From Tretioscincus oriximinensis (Eukaryota > Chordata > Lepidosauria > Squamata > Gymnophthalmidae), in the NCBI GenBank assembly GCA_022410635.1, contig JAJVDF010000457.1, positions 1,012,067 to 1,076,066 of the forward strand: a stretch of DNA of 64,000 nucleotides, given 5' to 3'. Under the pieces are notes generated by a model. It had not been told where the DNA came from, did no database searches, and worked only from the letters and a program-made list of their open reading frames with translations. Positions within the stretch are counted from its first letter, which is position 1, and every line of letters begins with the position of its first letter. Below are positions 14,290-25,690 of this stretch, piece after piece. The translations under genes were made by a program, and so were the position numbers.

Positions 14290-14577
14290 TTTTTTTTTAC
14301 TTTATTAAAACATGAAGTGGAATACAAAAAGAAGAAGCAGGGAGGCTCAGAAGTGAGGAAGGAAGGAAGGCAAGGCAGGGAGAAGGCAAGAGAATACACA
14401 ATTTTGTAGATCTGGATGAAGGAGGAACAAAGGCAGAGGGAGTGGCCTGGGTGGCTTGGGGTGTGGCCTCATAGTAGTGGGGGTGTAGCCTTGTGGTAGT
14501 GAGAGGATAAGGCCCTTGAGTGATGTTAAAAATACCTAAACGGCCCCTAGCAGTAAAAAGGTTCCCCACCACTGCTT
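14290..14577. mobile_element. hAT-like fragment, same family as 21923-22416
   Basis: Shares GGCCCTTGAGTGATG and the terminal AAAAGGTTCCCCACCACTGC with the better-preserved copy at 21.9-22.4 kb. The left end is unclear, so this is a partial copy. Confidence 0.5.
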
Positions 14578-14909
14578 TAGGTTTTTAATGTGTTAATATC
14601 AGTTTTATACTATAAACCTGAGGGAAGAAACTATCTTCAAAATCGCTTTAGTTCAAAAACAGGGAAACACAAAGTCCTAAAGCTGTACAGAATAAATTCC
14701 ATACTGAGAATGCATGACTTTGTTTTATGCATTTTAGCTAGAAAGCTTTCCTTAAGGGATCAGATTCTAGAAAAAAAATGCCATTTTCAAAAATGGTTGT
14801 TACCATTATTTTTCACAGTAAGCTGCTTTTTGGTTTTAAAGCCTTTTTTATAGCTGAAAAGCAAGATAAAAATGCTTTATGAAAATAAATAAGCAAGATG
14901 TTGAATTAC

Positions 14910-15070
14910 CTTGGTAAACGAAGATGCAACAGTAAAATAACTAAAGAACTTTTCTCAATTTCCCATTTTCTCACAGCCTGAGAAGGGCCTTCAGTATCTG
15001 ATGCAAAATTAATAACTTGGAAGAAATATTCCATTGTTTCACAATATTTCTGAAGTATGGGGCAGTAAGT
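14910..15070 (-). CDS. NPHP3: NPHP3 exon 6
   Basis: Found by translating the minus strand by eye. It reads TYCPILQKYCETMEYFFQ..., then AVRKWEIEKSSLVILLLHLR, then LP plus two bases; 161 bases, phase 0 in, phase 2 out. KWEIEKSSLVIL is diagnostic for nephrocystin-3. Acceptor TATTTAG, donor GTAATT. The middle (VINFASDTEGPSQ) diverges from the mammalian sequence I remember. Confidence 0.9.
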
Positions 15071-15665
15071 CTAAATAGTACCAAAAAAGAGGTATATTGT
15101 ATAATTTTAAGGATTTCAATTCCACAAAATAGACCCTGAGAAATTTAAAAAAAATTGAAAACTTTAAGACTGAACTACGTCTTAAACATATAAAACACGT
15201 ATTCTGTCAGTTGAACTTGTAATGAACTCAAGTAATGTATGACTGTGGCTTCGTTCATACTGTATGTAAATGGCATAAATATCATTCAATATAGTACTGT
15301 ATTCATTTTTAATGCTCACCACAGATGCACACTTTTAGTACAGTTCGAACTGAACAGAACAGAGGCTGATTTTGTTCAATTTCAAACTTTTTAAATTGAA
15401 TACTTTTGATCCATGATTGAACAAACAGTTAGATTCAGTTTGAACCCTGGTTTTGAATAGGAAGAATTCAGATCTTTAAATTTTTGTTGGATTTGGACCA
15501 GCTTGAACCAGTCCAGCAAACTTTTTCTTACTTCAGTTAATGCTCACTCAAAATTCTTAGAAAATACTTTTGACATTGTTCCCCATATGGTATGGTTAGC
15601 AGCTTTACTGGGATACCTTTTTCCCCCAAAACAGTTCTGGCATGTATGAATAATAGAACTTCCAG

Positions 15666-16808
15666 CAGAAATAAATCAGGATAACGAAATCAATATGAAC
15701 ATAGCATTAAACAAACTAAAAAATTTAGGAATCACCACTCTGGAACAACTATATGACCCACTAGGGAACCCATATACACAACAAGAAATTATTAACAAGA
15801 TAGGTCAAAGATTATGGCTGCAAGCAACAGCAATAGCAAGATACATTAGAGACCCGATCAAAATACAAACAATAAAAAGAAGCGATGTAATAATTGAAAC
15901 ATTAATTAGGAAAATTATTGATAAACAAAACAAAATGATAACCTTGATTTATAGCAATATAAACGACAAGGAAGATTTAATAATAAGGGAAATACAAAAC
16001 AAATGGAATCAAGATTTAAATATAGACATACCAATAATTAACAAATCTATCAAAGAAATAAAACTCGAAAAAATGAACAACCTAAAAGAAGCAGGAAGAA
16101 AAATAATCCATAAATGGCACAGAACACCCGACCAACTCGCACATTACGTACAAAATCAATCACATCAATGTTGGCATGGATGTCAAACAAGAGCTGACTA
16201 TTACCATATTTACTGGACTTGCCCAGAAGCACAAATATTTTGGCAAAAAATACAAAAAGAAATAAATAAAATCTATAACTGCAATTTAACTATAACAGAC
16301 AGAATGGCAATTTTTTTAAGCGACCTAGATAATATCAGGGATACGCAAACAGAAAATATGGTAAAAAATTTATTGAAATGTGCGCAAATTATGATATTGA
16401 AGGGATGGAAAGACACTGCGAAACGAACTAAAGAAGGGTGGCAAGACTATGTTATTGAAAAAATGGCAATAGAATTTCNTTCAGCGAGGATAAATCTAAA
16501 TGGAAATATACAAAAAATAATACAAATGAAACGACAGTGGGAACNGGTAAGAGACTATTTATTAAGGCAGATATTACCTCAAGATAAAAGATTTAAAATC
16601 CACATCGTATATAATATGTAAATAAGGAAAAATAAGTTACCTTTCTGTATGACCAATGTAAATGTAAATAGAGAGGGGGGGAGGGGGGGAGGGGAAAGGT
16701 TTATGTAATGTAATTATTTTCTTCTTTATGTGATGTAATGTAAATATGATTCTACACAAATGTATGCTTTTGGAATCATCAATAAAACTTTCTTTCAAAA
16801 AAAAAAAA
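15666..16808 (+). mobile_element. 5'-truncated L1-type LINE with open ORF2 C-terminus and poly-A
   Basis: ORF 15695-16621 (308 codons, two Ns) shows the L1 ORF2 end: HKWHRTPDQLAHYV, CWHGCQTRADYYHIYWTCPE, and GWKDTAKRTKEGW. It is followed by a 3' UTR with a G-rich run (16675-16695), AATAAA at 16782-16787, and a poly-A run ending about 16810. AACTTCCAG occurs at both borders (15657-15665 and 16809-16817), a 9-bp or longer target duplication. Orientation is opposite to NPHP3, inside its intron 5. Little decay suggests a young copy, but the start is missing. Confidence 0.92.
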
Positions 16809-17218
16809 AACTTCCAGAAAAAGCAGGGAAGGAGTGCTGCATCTTTAAAGTTTATGAAAAAGAAGCAATTTCAACAGGTGCAGCTTATAATGCCAGCAGC
16901 ACCTGCCATTATAAGATTACACACCCACTAAAGATGCAGTGTTCCTATCTTATTTTTTTCTGGTGACCCTAGTGAGTAGGACAGTGTCTCTAATCCATAT
17001 TTAAATTTGCAGACCATTACTCACCTTCTGAATATATCTGTGCATCAGATATACAGCATAATCAATAAAAAAACAAAGCACAGAAGTACAGTTGCCAAAA
17101 CATCTTGACAAACTGCCAGAAAATGTAGAGACCTTGGCTGAGGACAAGTATTTTGAAAAAGCATCAAATCTGAGGCAACAAAGGCAAGAGCTTCTATTCA
17201 AAAGATGCCAACAAGAGA

Positions 17219-17633
17219 TAGGGTTGCCATATTCTAATAGTCCAAAACCGGGATGGGGGAGGGTATGCGCACATACACACACACACTATGTTGAGACAGG
17301 CAGAACAGAGCTGCACAGAAGTCCTGACCCCTGTCAAAGCACCCAAGAGTCTTTTCTCTGCAAAGGAGGTGCGCTGTGTCTGATAGCAGACACGAAACCC
17401 CACCTACTGCAGAGGAGCAGCTATGGCACGCTCTGAGGGTCTTTCCAGGACCCAGGAAGTGTTGCTCTTGCTGCAGTCAGTCGTTTTTGCCTTAAAATCC
17501 TGGACTTTTACATTCCCTGATGCGGTACCGGGAAATGTAAAAATCCGGGATTTTCACTTAAAACTAGGACGGGACTATATTCTAGTCCCCAAATTCGGGA
17601 ATGTTCCGGATTTCTGGGACGTATGGCAGCCCA
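17219..17633. mobile_element. Inverted-repeat DNA element (hAT-like MITE)
   Basis: Ends TAGGGTTGCCATA and, reversed, TGGGCTGCCATAC form an inverted repeat. Flanks AACAAGAGA and AGCAAGAGA form an imperfect duplication. The inside has CCGGGA/TCCCGG words and a CA repeat. It sits in NPHP3 intron 5. Confidence 0.6.
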
Positions 17634-17804
17634 AGCAAGAGAAGACCCTTGCCTAGCCAAAACCTCTTAGACCTCAGATAGCAATACAAGGAGAAAACCT
17701 TCATAGAATCTTCAGTTAACTGATGGCCTTTTAAACCAACATTATGGTCTTTAACTCAGCCGTGACACAGAATCACTAAGGAGCAATGCATCTATTTTTC
17801 TTAC

Positions 17805-17938
17805 TTGTATGAAAATGTCCACTTCTAGCTGAGTCTCTTCTGTATGGATAACATATATCCTTACTGTGTTACTCCAGAGAGAATGAGAAAACAATGGTGT
17901 GACCTGTAACAAACTGGCAACAGCTGCATCCCAGTCAT
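17805..17938 (-). CDS. NPHP3: NPHP3 exon 5
   Basis: Encodes [20 protein letters not shown] through EVDIFIQ; 134 bases, phase 1 in, phase 0 out. Acceptor TTTGGTTAG, donor GTAAGA. Matches the family region following [11 protein letters not shown]. Confidence 0.96.
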
Positions 17939-18928
17939 CTAACCAAATCAAAATAAACAATGTCATTTTTACTAGGCAATTTTAAATGAATTTTTGAGGC
18001 ATTCAAGTACACTCTTAGGCCACCTTGTCTTTAAAAGTTCTTCAGTTTTGAAGAACAGGGTTTAATCTTATTTCACCTTACCCAAAACCAGATGAAATTA
18101 TTTCTTAAGGAGTAAAGATAGCCTAAAGATGTGACCAAGGCATTAAAGTTAGCTGCAAAAGCATTGTTAACTACTAATTGTCTCCAAAATGATTTGTTTG
18201 TTTTAGGACTAATCCCGAAAAAATGGTTTAAGTTCATTCTTCAGGATTGAAGGAAGGTTTAACAGTAAATATGTGACCACAAGGTTGCCATATTTAAAAA
18301 AGAAAAAAGAAAAACCAAGTATTATAAAAGGTTTTACCCATCACAGCATTTCACACTTAGCAGTCTATGACAGCTTCTTAAATTGAATGCAAGTAAATAT
18401 CAAAAAACAATCTGCTTTATATACACATATGCTTAAAAAGAAAAGTTTAAAAAGCTTCATATATATTCCAAGAGTTTTTTAAAGGGATACAATATATTTA
18501 AAATATTTAACAAAAACATGTAACTAAAGGAAGAGAAGATAGATTAGGATTCTTTTCTCATTGAGTTTTATTCCAGGATATATCATAGAATGGGGATTAA
18601 CATTGGTATGTTAGTGCAGACTATGGCAGCTCCGAATTTAGTCTATGCAAATGGGGGAACGTGGACTATTCCAAGATATATCCCGGAATAAGCATTAGTA
18701 CAGAAAGGGCTTCTATCATTCATTTAAATCTTTAATAATCTATTTAACAGAACTTTGGAATTCAAGCCATTGTAGAAAACTGATACATAGAAATATTCTA
18801 CTCACTATTATTAAACCTGGCTGGTAAGATAAACATTTTGACATATCAGTTCCATTTATGTTCTGTGAATAGTAAGACTTTGTTTTGAATTTTGATTAAT
18901 CTTCCTTCAGAAAACATGAGCTCCATAC

Positions 18929-19081
18929 CTCTGTTCACATTTGCAAACGGGCCTTCCACATCTATGGAGCTATGTGCAAACTCTGGACCTCTGAAGGACT
19001 GTTGAAGCTGCATCATACTGCCCATGGATGGTTCACTTCCCAGGGCACCTCCTGCCCAATACTCAGTTTGAGCTCCTGTAG
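18929..19081 (-). CDS. NPHP3: NPHP3 exon 4
   Basis: Encodes [20 protein letters not shown] through [15 protein letters not shown]; 153 bases, phase 1 in and phase 1 out. Acceptor TACTTCAAG, donor GTATGGAG. This block is among the most conserved of nephrocystin-3 and is diagnostic. Confidence 0.96.
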
Positions 19082-19998
19082 CTTGAAGTAAAAACACACA
19101 TGATAGTTTATCCATATATCAAAACCGCTTTGGCCACCTATCAATTTAGGATTGAACAAAGAACATGCAATTGCATAATATATAATAATAAAATACATTA
19201 CGATTAAATTAATTCATTTTTTCTAGCCTAGAATGTTCACGAAAGGGATGGAGCAGGTGAAATGATCCTATGTGCCAAGCATCGTTGGGTTTTCCCAAAG
19301 CTACATCAGAGATTTTTGTTGCTGTCGTTATGGATCAATCCAAGTCTTATTTCAGTAAAACTGCATGATCCATACGGAATGGTGCAATGTGCTATTGTTG
19401 GGCCTTCATGGTGATGGCACCAATAGACACGGTTGTCAGTGATTATTGCTATCAGCAGTGGTCAAGATAACAGGGACGTTAAGGGAACAAATCCCAGAAA
19501 TCCTTAATTCTGCCAATTTCAAGCCCTGTTTATTAAAACCGTTTAAAACATTAGAAGCTACAACTGATAAATTTTCTTATCTTCTATAACAGTTAAAGGT
19601 GTAAACTACAGTATATTAGTTTCATGTAACATTTTTCAAAGCAGACTATAGAGATATTCAAAAACAACAATTAAAACAGCAATATATATAGATACATTCA
19701 AATCTTCAGCTCATTTCTGTCACCAATAGGCACAAGTAATATAAACATTTTTTCTAGGATATATACATATATATTTCCATCCAAATAATAGTACAGGAAA
19801 ACCTTGCTTTATAACACCCCTCTTTATGAGTTACCTATTGCCTCCTGCTTTATAAATCCCCACTTTCCAAGCAAAATTTTGGTGCTGATTATGGTAGCTT
19901 GTAAAACCAGGAGTTACCTGTATGTCATATTCTGCCTCTTAAAGCTAAATGTACCTCTTTATAACTGGCAATTTTTAAAAAGCAAATATAATATTTAC

Positions 19999-20149
19999 CA
20001 GTAACCTCAGTACAACTATCATCTGAATCTGACTGTTCAGGATCAAATACTTGGATCCCTTGAGCCTGCAACCGCTGCAGTTTTGCCTCCAGTTCTCGTT
20101 TGGCTCTCAATAAATCCTGAATTTCATTTTCCTTGGTTTCTCTAAATAT
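19999..20149 (-). CDS. NPHP3: NPHP3 exon 3
   Basis: Begins [20 protein letters not shown] and ends in [10 protein letters not shown] plus one base. 151 bases, phase 0 in and phase 1 out. Acceptor TTTTACAG, donor GTAAATAT. End of the coiled coil, followed by an acidic serine-rich linker. Confidence 0.95.
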
Positions 20150-20400
20150 CTGTAAAAGACAAAAAAGATCAGGAAGGAGTTAATAGGATACACAACTGTT
20201 TTAATGCCCACTCAGTATTTTGTAAATGTCCATATGTGAGTGTCCATTTCTCCTAACGTGAAATAGTCACAGTCTGTGTCTTATCAGCTGCCGGAAATAA
20301 GATCCAAGAGATTAATAATAATATGTTCTTGGATATTATCTCATGTATTTATATAAAAGAAATGCAGTACACTTCTGTACTGCACATAATACAATATTAA

Positions 20401-20775
20401 GGCCACATTCACACATGCGCCTAAGTAGCACATTAAAGCGGCAACCTACTCCTGAGAAGTGCCACATCGCCATGGAAAAAGTAGGGGCGCTGGCATGGCA
20501 GTGATGTAGGTCCCATGCATTGGCTTCCCGACTGGCTGCTGGAACATCATCTCGTGGAACTTCGTAGCGAGATTTTGCTCCAGCAGTAAGGAAGACCTCT
20601 CACAAGTATCTGCACATAAATGCCTTTGCTGCTAGATTGCTTTTTCCCTCTCTCCAAGGTAGAGGGGAAATGGCCTTTTTCTGAGCAATCAGCGTGGTCT
20701 GCCCACGATCTATTGTGACGGAGCTGCTCTGAAGTTAATCCCAACCAGCTCCTAGGCTGATGTGAGGATACAACC
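20401..20775. mobile_element. Harbinger-like MITE, TSD TAA
   Basis: Begins GGCCACATTCACAC and ends GTGAGGATACAACC (inverted GGTTGTATCCTCAC). Flanked on both sides by TAA (20398-20400, 20776-20778). A 3-bp TAA/TTA duplication is typical of PIF/Harbinger elements. Lies in NPHP3 intron 2. Confidence 0.65.
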
Positions 20776-21480
20776 TAAGATTGTGTCTGTATGGTGGATA
20801 TTTGGGCATTCTCTGCAATCAAATTTTGGAGTGGATTGAGCAATCTTAGCCAAAACTGAAGTGGCATCCAGTGATGCAGATCAAAATCTACATGTATTGT
20901 GGTGCCTCAACCAACTTCTGAGACTGAAATTGAAAGCTCCTTGTCTCCAAAGTTAATAGCCCAAAAGTGGCCCAGAAGAGGAGCAAAATAGCACTGACTG
21001 CTGCTCAATATGTCTCGTCTGGGCCACCACTGATCAATACTTGAAAGACACTTCATACTAGTCTCTCTTTGGAGTTGGCTATAGTTAGAGTTGCATACCA
21101 TGTGGACAGGCTGGTCCCTCCCCATTCATCTGAGAACGATGACACAATATTGTGTAGATGCTGCTCTATGGTTCATTGTGGAGTGCTCCTGTAATCATTC
21201 AAGCCACCAAGGTCCCTCCAGAATACTGTAGACCTTTCTTTTCCTATAATTCTTGCATCTATTACAGACTCTTAGCATTGTGAGTCACTAATCAGATTTA
21301 ACCCTCTTCAGGTTAGAGCAACTACTTTTGCTTTCCCTCTAAAAATAACGCATACTGTTACAACGTTCGGAGGCTCCAAAACATATAAAATCATCTTTCC
21401 CATTTGTTAATAATTCCATTCTTGGCTTTCCAAAGTCTTTGCTGTTTAACCACTGGAACGTCCTGTGAGGACCAAGATAC

Positions 21481-21687
<207 letters not shown>

Positions 21688-21922
21688 TCAAGATAAATGA
21701 ATATAAAGCCTACAAAGTTAACATACAAGGCCCTAAAAAGCTGGGGTCCCAAGCAACTTATAATTCTGCTCATACCCTAAGATTTTGACATTGGCATCCA
21801 CTTCAGCAGTTAAGGGGTTGATGATATGTCGGGGAACCTTCTGGTGATTGCATGGTGTCCCTTCTGAGATGCATCAGACACCTTATTTGTATTTATTTAT
21901 ACATCTGGGGCAGGTGCTAAAG

Positions 21923-22416
21923 CAGAGGTGTGGAATGGGTAGCCCATGGCCACAACCGACCCACAGAGCTCTTTCATCAGGCCTGTGGAGACTTTCTGGT
22001 CCCACCCACTGGCATGCCACTCCGCTGCGCTCCTGAGGCTTTATGAAGTGGAACAATGGGCGCAGAACACGGTGCTGCCACTGAGCAATCTCCTCAGCCA
22101 CTCGAGTTACTTGGCATAGCAGCAAAAGCAGCAGGAGCGGAAGATGGCGGCAAAGTTGCTTTATATCCACTGCTGTCTCCTGCTTCTGCTTTATGCCGAG
22201 CAACTCAGAGTAGCAGTGGAGGTAGAATGGGTGGACTGCAGCCTCCTCCTTAGCACCAGCATCTGGCAGCCACTGCCAAGAGCAGAGGAATCTACATCAT
22301 GGGGTGTGGCCTGGGCAAGGCCTGGGCAGGTGGGGCTTGGAGGAGGGGTCATGGCCCTTGAGTGATGCTACAAATGCCAAAATGGCACCTGCCAGAAAAA
22401 GGTTCTCCCATCCCTG
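21923..22416. mobile_element. Non-autonomous hAT-like element
   Basis: Starts CAGAGGTGTGGAATGGG and ends CCCATCCCTG, an imperfect inverted repeat. Flanks TGCTAAAG and TGCTAACT match at 6 of 8 positions. The inside is GC-rich with GGCCCTTGAGTGATGC shared with the 14.3-14.6 kb fragment. Lies in NPHP3 intron 1. Confidence 0.6.
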
Positions 22417-22430
22417 TGCTAACTGACACT

Positions 22431-22755
22431 GGCTGCATCCACACGGCATTTTAAAATCTGCAAAGGGGCGCTGTCACGGTGGCTCGTGCAGACGTAATGG
22501 CGGTTTGTCAGCAACAGCCACTACAAACCTGCCTTACAGCATGGCGTAGTGTGCTGAAAACCCGCTGTTTTCTCAAATGTGGCCTGCTCTGCCGGACCAT
22601 TCGCCAATCAGTAGAGAGGGCTGCAAATCAGGCCTGGAAGGAAGGCTGTGCATGGCCAATCACGGGTATGGCGGCAGCTGTGTGAGGTGTGCAGACAACT
22701 GCCGGACAATGCAACCAGGTAAGTGTGCTGTCAAGACCCGTGTATAGATGCAGCC
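22431..22755. mobile_element. Harbinger-like MITE, TSD ACT
   Basis: GGCTGCATCCACACGG at the left and CCGTGTATAGATGCAGCC at the right form an inverted repeat; ACT flanks both ends (22428-22430, 22756-22758). Same family of termini as 59477-59621. In NPHP3 intron 1. Confidence 0.65.
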
Positions 22756-22894
22756 ACTGTTTTAGATAATCAATTCTAGCTATTTACATAGTGGTTTGTT
22801 TGAGATCTGCCCAGTCTTATTCAGCTTTCTAATTTCAAATCAGATTTACTGAAGCTGGTTTTCGAACCCCATGGCTTTTTCTCTTCCCATTTAC

Positions 22895-23248
22895 CTGCAA
22901 TTCTGCCCGCAACCGCTTGTTCTCTTTCTCCAGCTTGGTCTCTTTCTTCATCATGGAGGCCACCTCATTATTTTTGCTGATGCGGAAGATCTCATATTCT
23001 TTTTTCAGCCGCTCATACTCTGCCATACATTCCAGTTCTTGCACTGATGCGGTGGATTTGAAACTTGCCCCAATAAGGCCTCCAGGCCGTGAAGTTCCTA
23101 CTCGGCGGAAGGAACTGCGAAGAAGGCGGGCTTTCGGCTTCACTTCTACAGGGATCTCACAAGCTTCCCCACCACCTCCCTCGTACGTGTCTTCTATCAC
23201 CTCCCCAACAGTAGTTATAGGACTTACTAAAGACGATGCAGTCCCCAT
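22895..23248 (-). CDS. NPHP3: NPHP3 exon 1 (start codon, N-terminus)
   Basis: Encodes 118 residues from [10 protein letters not shown] to KRLRAELQ. The N-terminal Gly-2 fits the N-myristoylation signal known for nephrocystin-3. The second half is charged and heptad-like ([13 protein letters not shown]...), the start of the coiled coil. The exon ends in phase 0 at TTGCAG followed by GTAAAT; reading on past it gives 19 unrelated residues and a stop, supporting the splice. Slightly shorter than the human exon, which has more Gly/Ala in the middle (from memory). Confidence 0.95.
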
Positions 23249-23668
23249 AGTTTAAGGGGATCCTTCATTAGATCACCTTCTTCTCAGTGGAAGTTTTGAT
23301 TTAAAGCCTTCTCAGGGGAAGCCTTTATTCGAAAGCATATTTCAATGCTAAACGTCTAGTATCCTTCATATAGCTTATTATCCAACGAGCCTAGATCTTT
23401 CTTCCCTATTCCAAATAATGTTTGTTTGTTTTTTATTTATTTACATTATTATAATGCCCTATACCCAAAGGTCTCAGGGCTGTTTTCTTAAGCAGCAAAC
23501 AGCTACCTCTTTATATAAAGCACACAGTTAATATTTTATACATAACTGCTTAAATCATTTAACCACAAAATACCAAACACTTGCAAACATTTCAATTATT
23601 GTCTGCAAAGATTGTATAAGAAAAAATATAATTTAACTCTGTTTTACTTTATCACACAACCATATCTA

Positions 23669-23867
23669 CAGGGTGCTTCAAAAATGTATACACACTGTGA
23701 ACTTCCATAGAAAATTTATTTACTGTTCTACAAAGTTAAATTTCAGGAAATTAGAAAGCTTAAAGTCCAATGTAAATAAAACATAAATAACAAATGTTAA
23801 TGAGTCACCACTGATTCTGTACATCGTATGGAAGTTCAAAGTGTGTATACATTTTTGAAGCACCCTG
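23669..23867. mobile_element. Mariner-type MITE, complete, TA duplication
   Basis: About 199 bp. CAGGGTGCTTCAAAAATGTA at the left, and its inverse at the right (TTTTTGAAGCACCCTG), each flanked by TA (23667-23668 and 23868-23869), as for Tc1/mariner. Inverted repeats extend about 30-40 bases (CACACTGTGAACTTCCATA...). It lies about 420 bp upstream of the NPHP3 start codon. Confidence 0.85.
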
Positions 23868-24104
23868 TATATCCCTCAGTCCCCCCTAGTCTTCTATAAG
23901 GTAAGGAAGATTTTAAGCCTGAAATTCACACAGGCAACAATATCTGGACCTCAAGTGTCACTGTGGGCAAAAATCCACAATCTATCACTGTATTGATCTG
24001 TCAGAAAAAATGTCTTAGCTTGCAAATACGAAGCATGCAAAGGCAGGACTGAGCTGCAAGGAACTCACAAGTCTTGTGCATATAAAATGGTACATTGTGG
24101 ATAC

Positions 24105-24230
24105 TTAGTCTGTTGCAATTGGATCTTCTTTCCCAACAATACGATCACCAATGCGAAGTGGCCTTTGAACACTTTTTTTGTTTGTATCTATAATAACTTC
24201 ATCCCAAATTCTTTCCCCAAACCGGTGCAT
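24105..24230 (-). other. Unexplained 41-codon ORF, protein-like
   Basis: The minus strand reads MHRFGERIWDEVIIDTNKKS, then VQRPLRIGDRIVGKEDPIAT and D, followed by a stop; a stop also sits directly before the Met. Composition looks like a real protein end rather than chance AT-rich sequence. It lies 0.86 kb upstream of the NPHP3 ATG, in a CpG-containing patch. I do not recognise it. It could be the tail of a processed pseudogene, a piece of a small gene, or chance. Confidence 0.3.
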
Positions 24231-24530
24231 CTAGCTTAGGGAGGCGCCTGAGACTGGTGAAAGAAAAGGATCCCCACCGTCAAGCAGCGTTCCTGTAAAC
24301 CGGTTTCTTTCTTAAGAACAGAAGTGGAGAACTTCTTCGGGGGTCCTAAAGTTTGTCCGGATGACCCCCCGGGAAACAGCCATAAACCGCAGCAGCCGCC
24401 CCCATCCACCTCGCCACCCCTTTGGTTAACTTTGAAGCCCCCTTGCTGCCTTTCATGTCCTTGCACCGGATTCTGGAGGAAAATAGGAAAAAGAGGGGAA
24501 GAAAATAAAGTAGGGAAGCAGCTGCAGGCA

Positions 24531-24550
24531 GTGACGTGATCGCTTCCGTT
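24531..24550 (-). promoter_or_regulatory. Candidate promoter motifs in CpG patch
   Basis: On the minus strand this reads AACGGAAGCGATCACGTCAC: an ETS-type CGGAAG core next to a CRE/E-box-like CACGTCAC. Such pairs are common at housekeeping promoters. The surrounding 24.19-24.58 kb is CpG-richer than its neighbours. It may mark a transcription start for NPHP3 or a neighbouring transcript; inference only. Confidence 0.3.
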
Positions 24551-24573
24551 TTTTTCTCTCCAGCGGCCCAGAC

Positions 24574-24650
24574 ATGGAGAGAGAGAAAGAGAGAGAGAGA
24601 NNNNNNNNNNNNNNNNNNNNNNNNNNNNNNNNNNNNNNNNNNNNNNNNNN
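24574..24650. repeat. (GA)n run followed by a 50-N assembly gap
   Basis: GAGAGAGAAAGAGAGAGAGA leads into Ns at 24601-24650. ORFs crossing the Ns are not meaningful. Confidence 0.95.
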
Positions 24651-24814
24651 AGGAGAGGACCAGATTGCATGGATGCCTCTCCACAGACACAAAGGGCTGT
24701 CCATGAAAAGAGGGGAGGTCATCTTAGGCCACCCTGTTAATCTTACACAGGGTGCTTCAAAAAATGTATACGCACTTTGAACTTCCATAGAAAATTTAGT
24801 TACTGTTCTACAAA
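24651..24814. repeat. 164-bp duplication, copy next to gap
   Basis: Identical to 26288-26451 at a constant offset of 1637 bases with no indel and only two mismatches seen (C/T at 24746, G/T at 24800). It holds 97 bp of unknown sequence plus the first 67 bp of a mariner-type MITE. Confidence 0.9.
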
Positions 24815-24981
24815 GTTAAATTCCAGGATTTCCCGATTTGAACAGTATTAACATTTGTTATTTACGTTTTATTTGCATTGGACTTTAAGCTTTCTAATTT
24901 CCTGAAATTTAACTTTGTACAACAGTAAATAAATTTTCTGTGGAAGTTCACAGTGTGTATACAGTTTTTTGAAGCACCCTG
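24748..24981. mobile_element. Mariner-type MITE, second copy
   Basis: Same termini as 23669-23867 (CAGGGTGCTTCAAAAAATGT, inverse TTTTTTGAAGCACCCTG); middle somewhat different and longer. The 5' flank is TACA, changed from TATA in the duplicate copy. Confidence 0.8.
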
Positions 24982-25028
24982 TATTTTAATTCAGTTTCAG
25001 TTCACGTTCAGAATGGAAAACCCCCCAT

Positions 25029-25033
25029 AGTAT

Positions 25034-25068
<35 letters not shown>

Positions 25069-25305
25069 TACTTCTATCTTGCTCTATATCTGAAGGTCTC
25101 AGGGCAGCCAACCATAGGGGGGCACACATAGCTTTTGTTGCTTTCTCCACAACAGACACCCTGTGAAGTATGGGGGCTGAGAAAGTTTTAAAGAACTGTG
25201 ATTGGCCCAAGGTCACCCATCTGGCTTCCTGGAGGAATGTGGAATCGAACCGGGAGACTACCACATAAGCATCCAGAACTCTAACCACTACACCAAACTA
25301 CACCA
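25029..25305 (-). mobile_element. tRNA-derived SINE, second family, copy 1
   Basis: On the minus strand: GTGTAGTGGTTAGAGTTCTG (A-box-like), CCCGGTTCGATTCCACATTC (B box), then GGTGACCTTGGGCCAATCAC and a tail that ends in (AAAT)n, seen as (ATTT)n at 25031-25069. It is a retroposon head, not a functional tRNA. Confidence 0.75.
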
Positions 25306-25511
25306 GTAGCAAAGTTAATAGGAAGGGGTTGGTTTTTATACTTTGTTTATCTCAAGCCAAATGTCATTCTGTTTGTGCTTTTTCCATATTTTTAATATCT
25401 TTTAAACTTTTAACTGTATTTTATATGTATGGTTGTATTCCTACGCAATTGGCTTTGTGATATGATCAAGAAGACGGATCAATGACAATAAATCTTTCAA
25501 GCCAAAGGGGA

Positions 25512-25690
25512 TCAAAGAGTTATTTTCACAACAGACACATCTTGTGAAGTAGGCAGGGCTGAGAGAACTCTGAAGAACTGTGAGTAGTCCAAGGTCAATC
25601 AGCTGATTTTTGTGGAGTGCAGAATCAAACCTGAGACTTCCAGATAAGAGTCTGACACTCTAACCAGTACAAAGATCTTACCTGGATCTT
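25512..25690 (-). mobile_element. tRNA-derived SINE, second family, diverged copy
   Basis: Same order of words as the copy at 25.0-25.3 kb in decayed form, e.g. CTCTAACCAGTAC, CAGAATCAAACCTGAGAC, CCAAGGTCAATCAGCTG. Confidence 0.65.

Noticed and set aside
17001..17282. Minus-strand ORF considered as an NPHP3 exon
   Set aside because: It does not match the protein; the true exon 6 was found at 14910-15070 with correct phases.
22917..23255. 112-codon plus-strand ORF
   Set aside because: It is the shadow of NPHP3 exon 1.
24236..24788. ORFs of about 70-144 codons crossing the gap
   Set aside because: They run through 50 Ns and a GA repeat; the open frame across the gap is an artifact.
25200..25310. 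Possible tRNA gene (A- and B-box-like words)
   Set aside because: It is a SINE head: the body and 3' tail follow directly and other decayed copies exist. No cloverleaf was supported.
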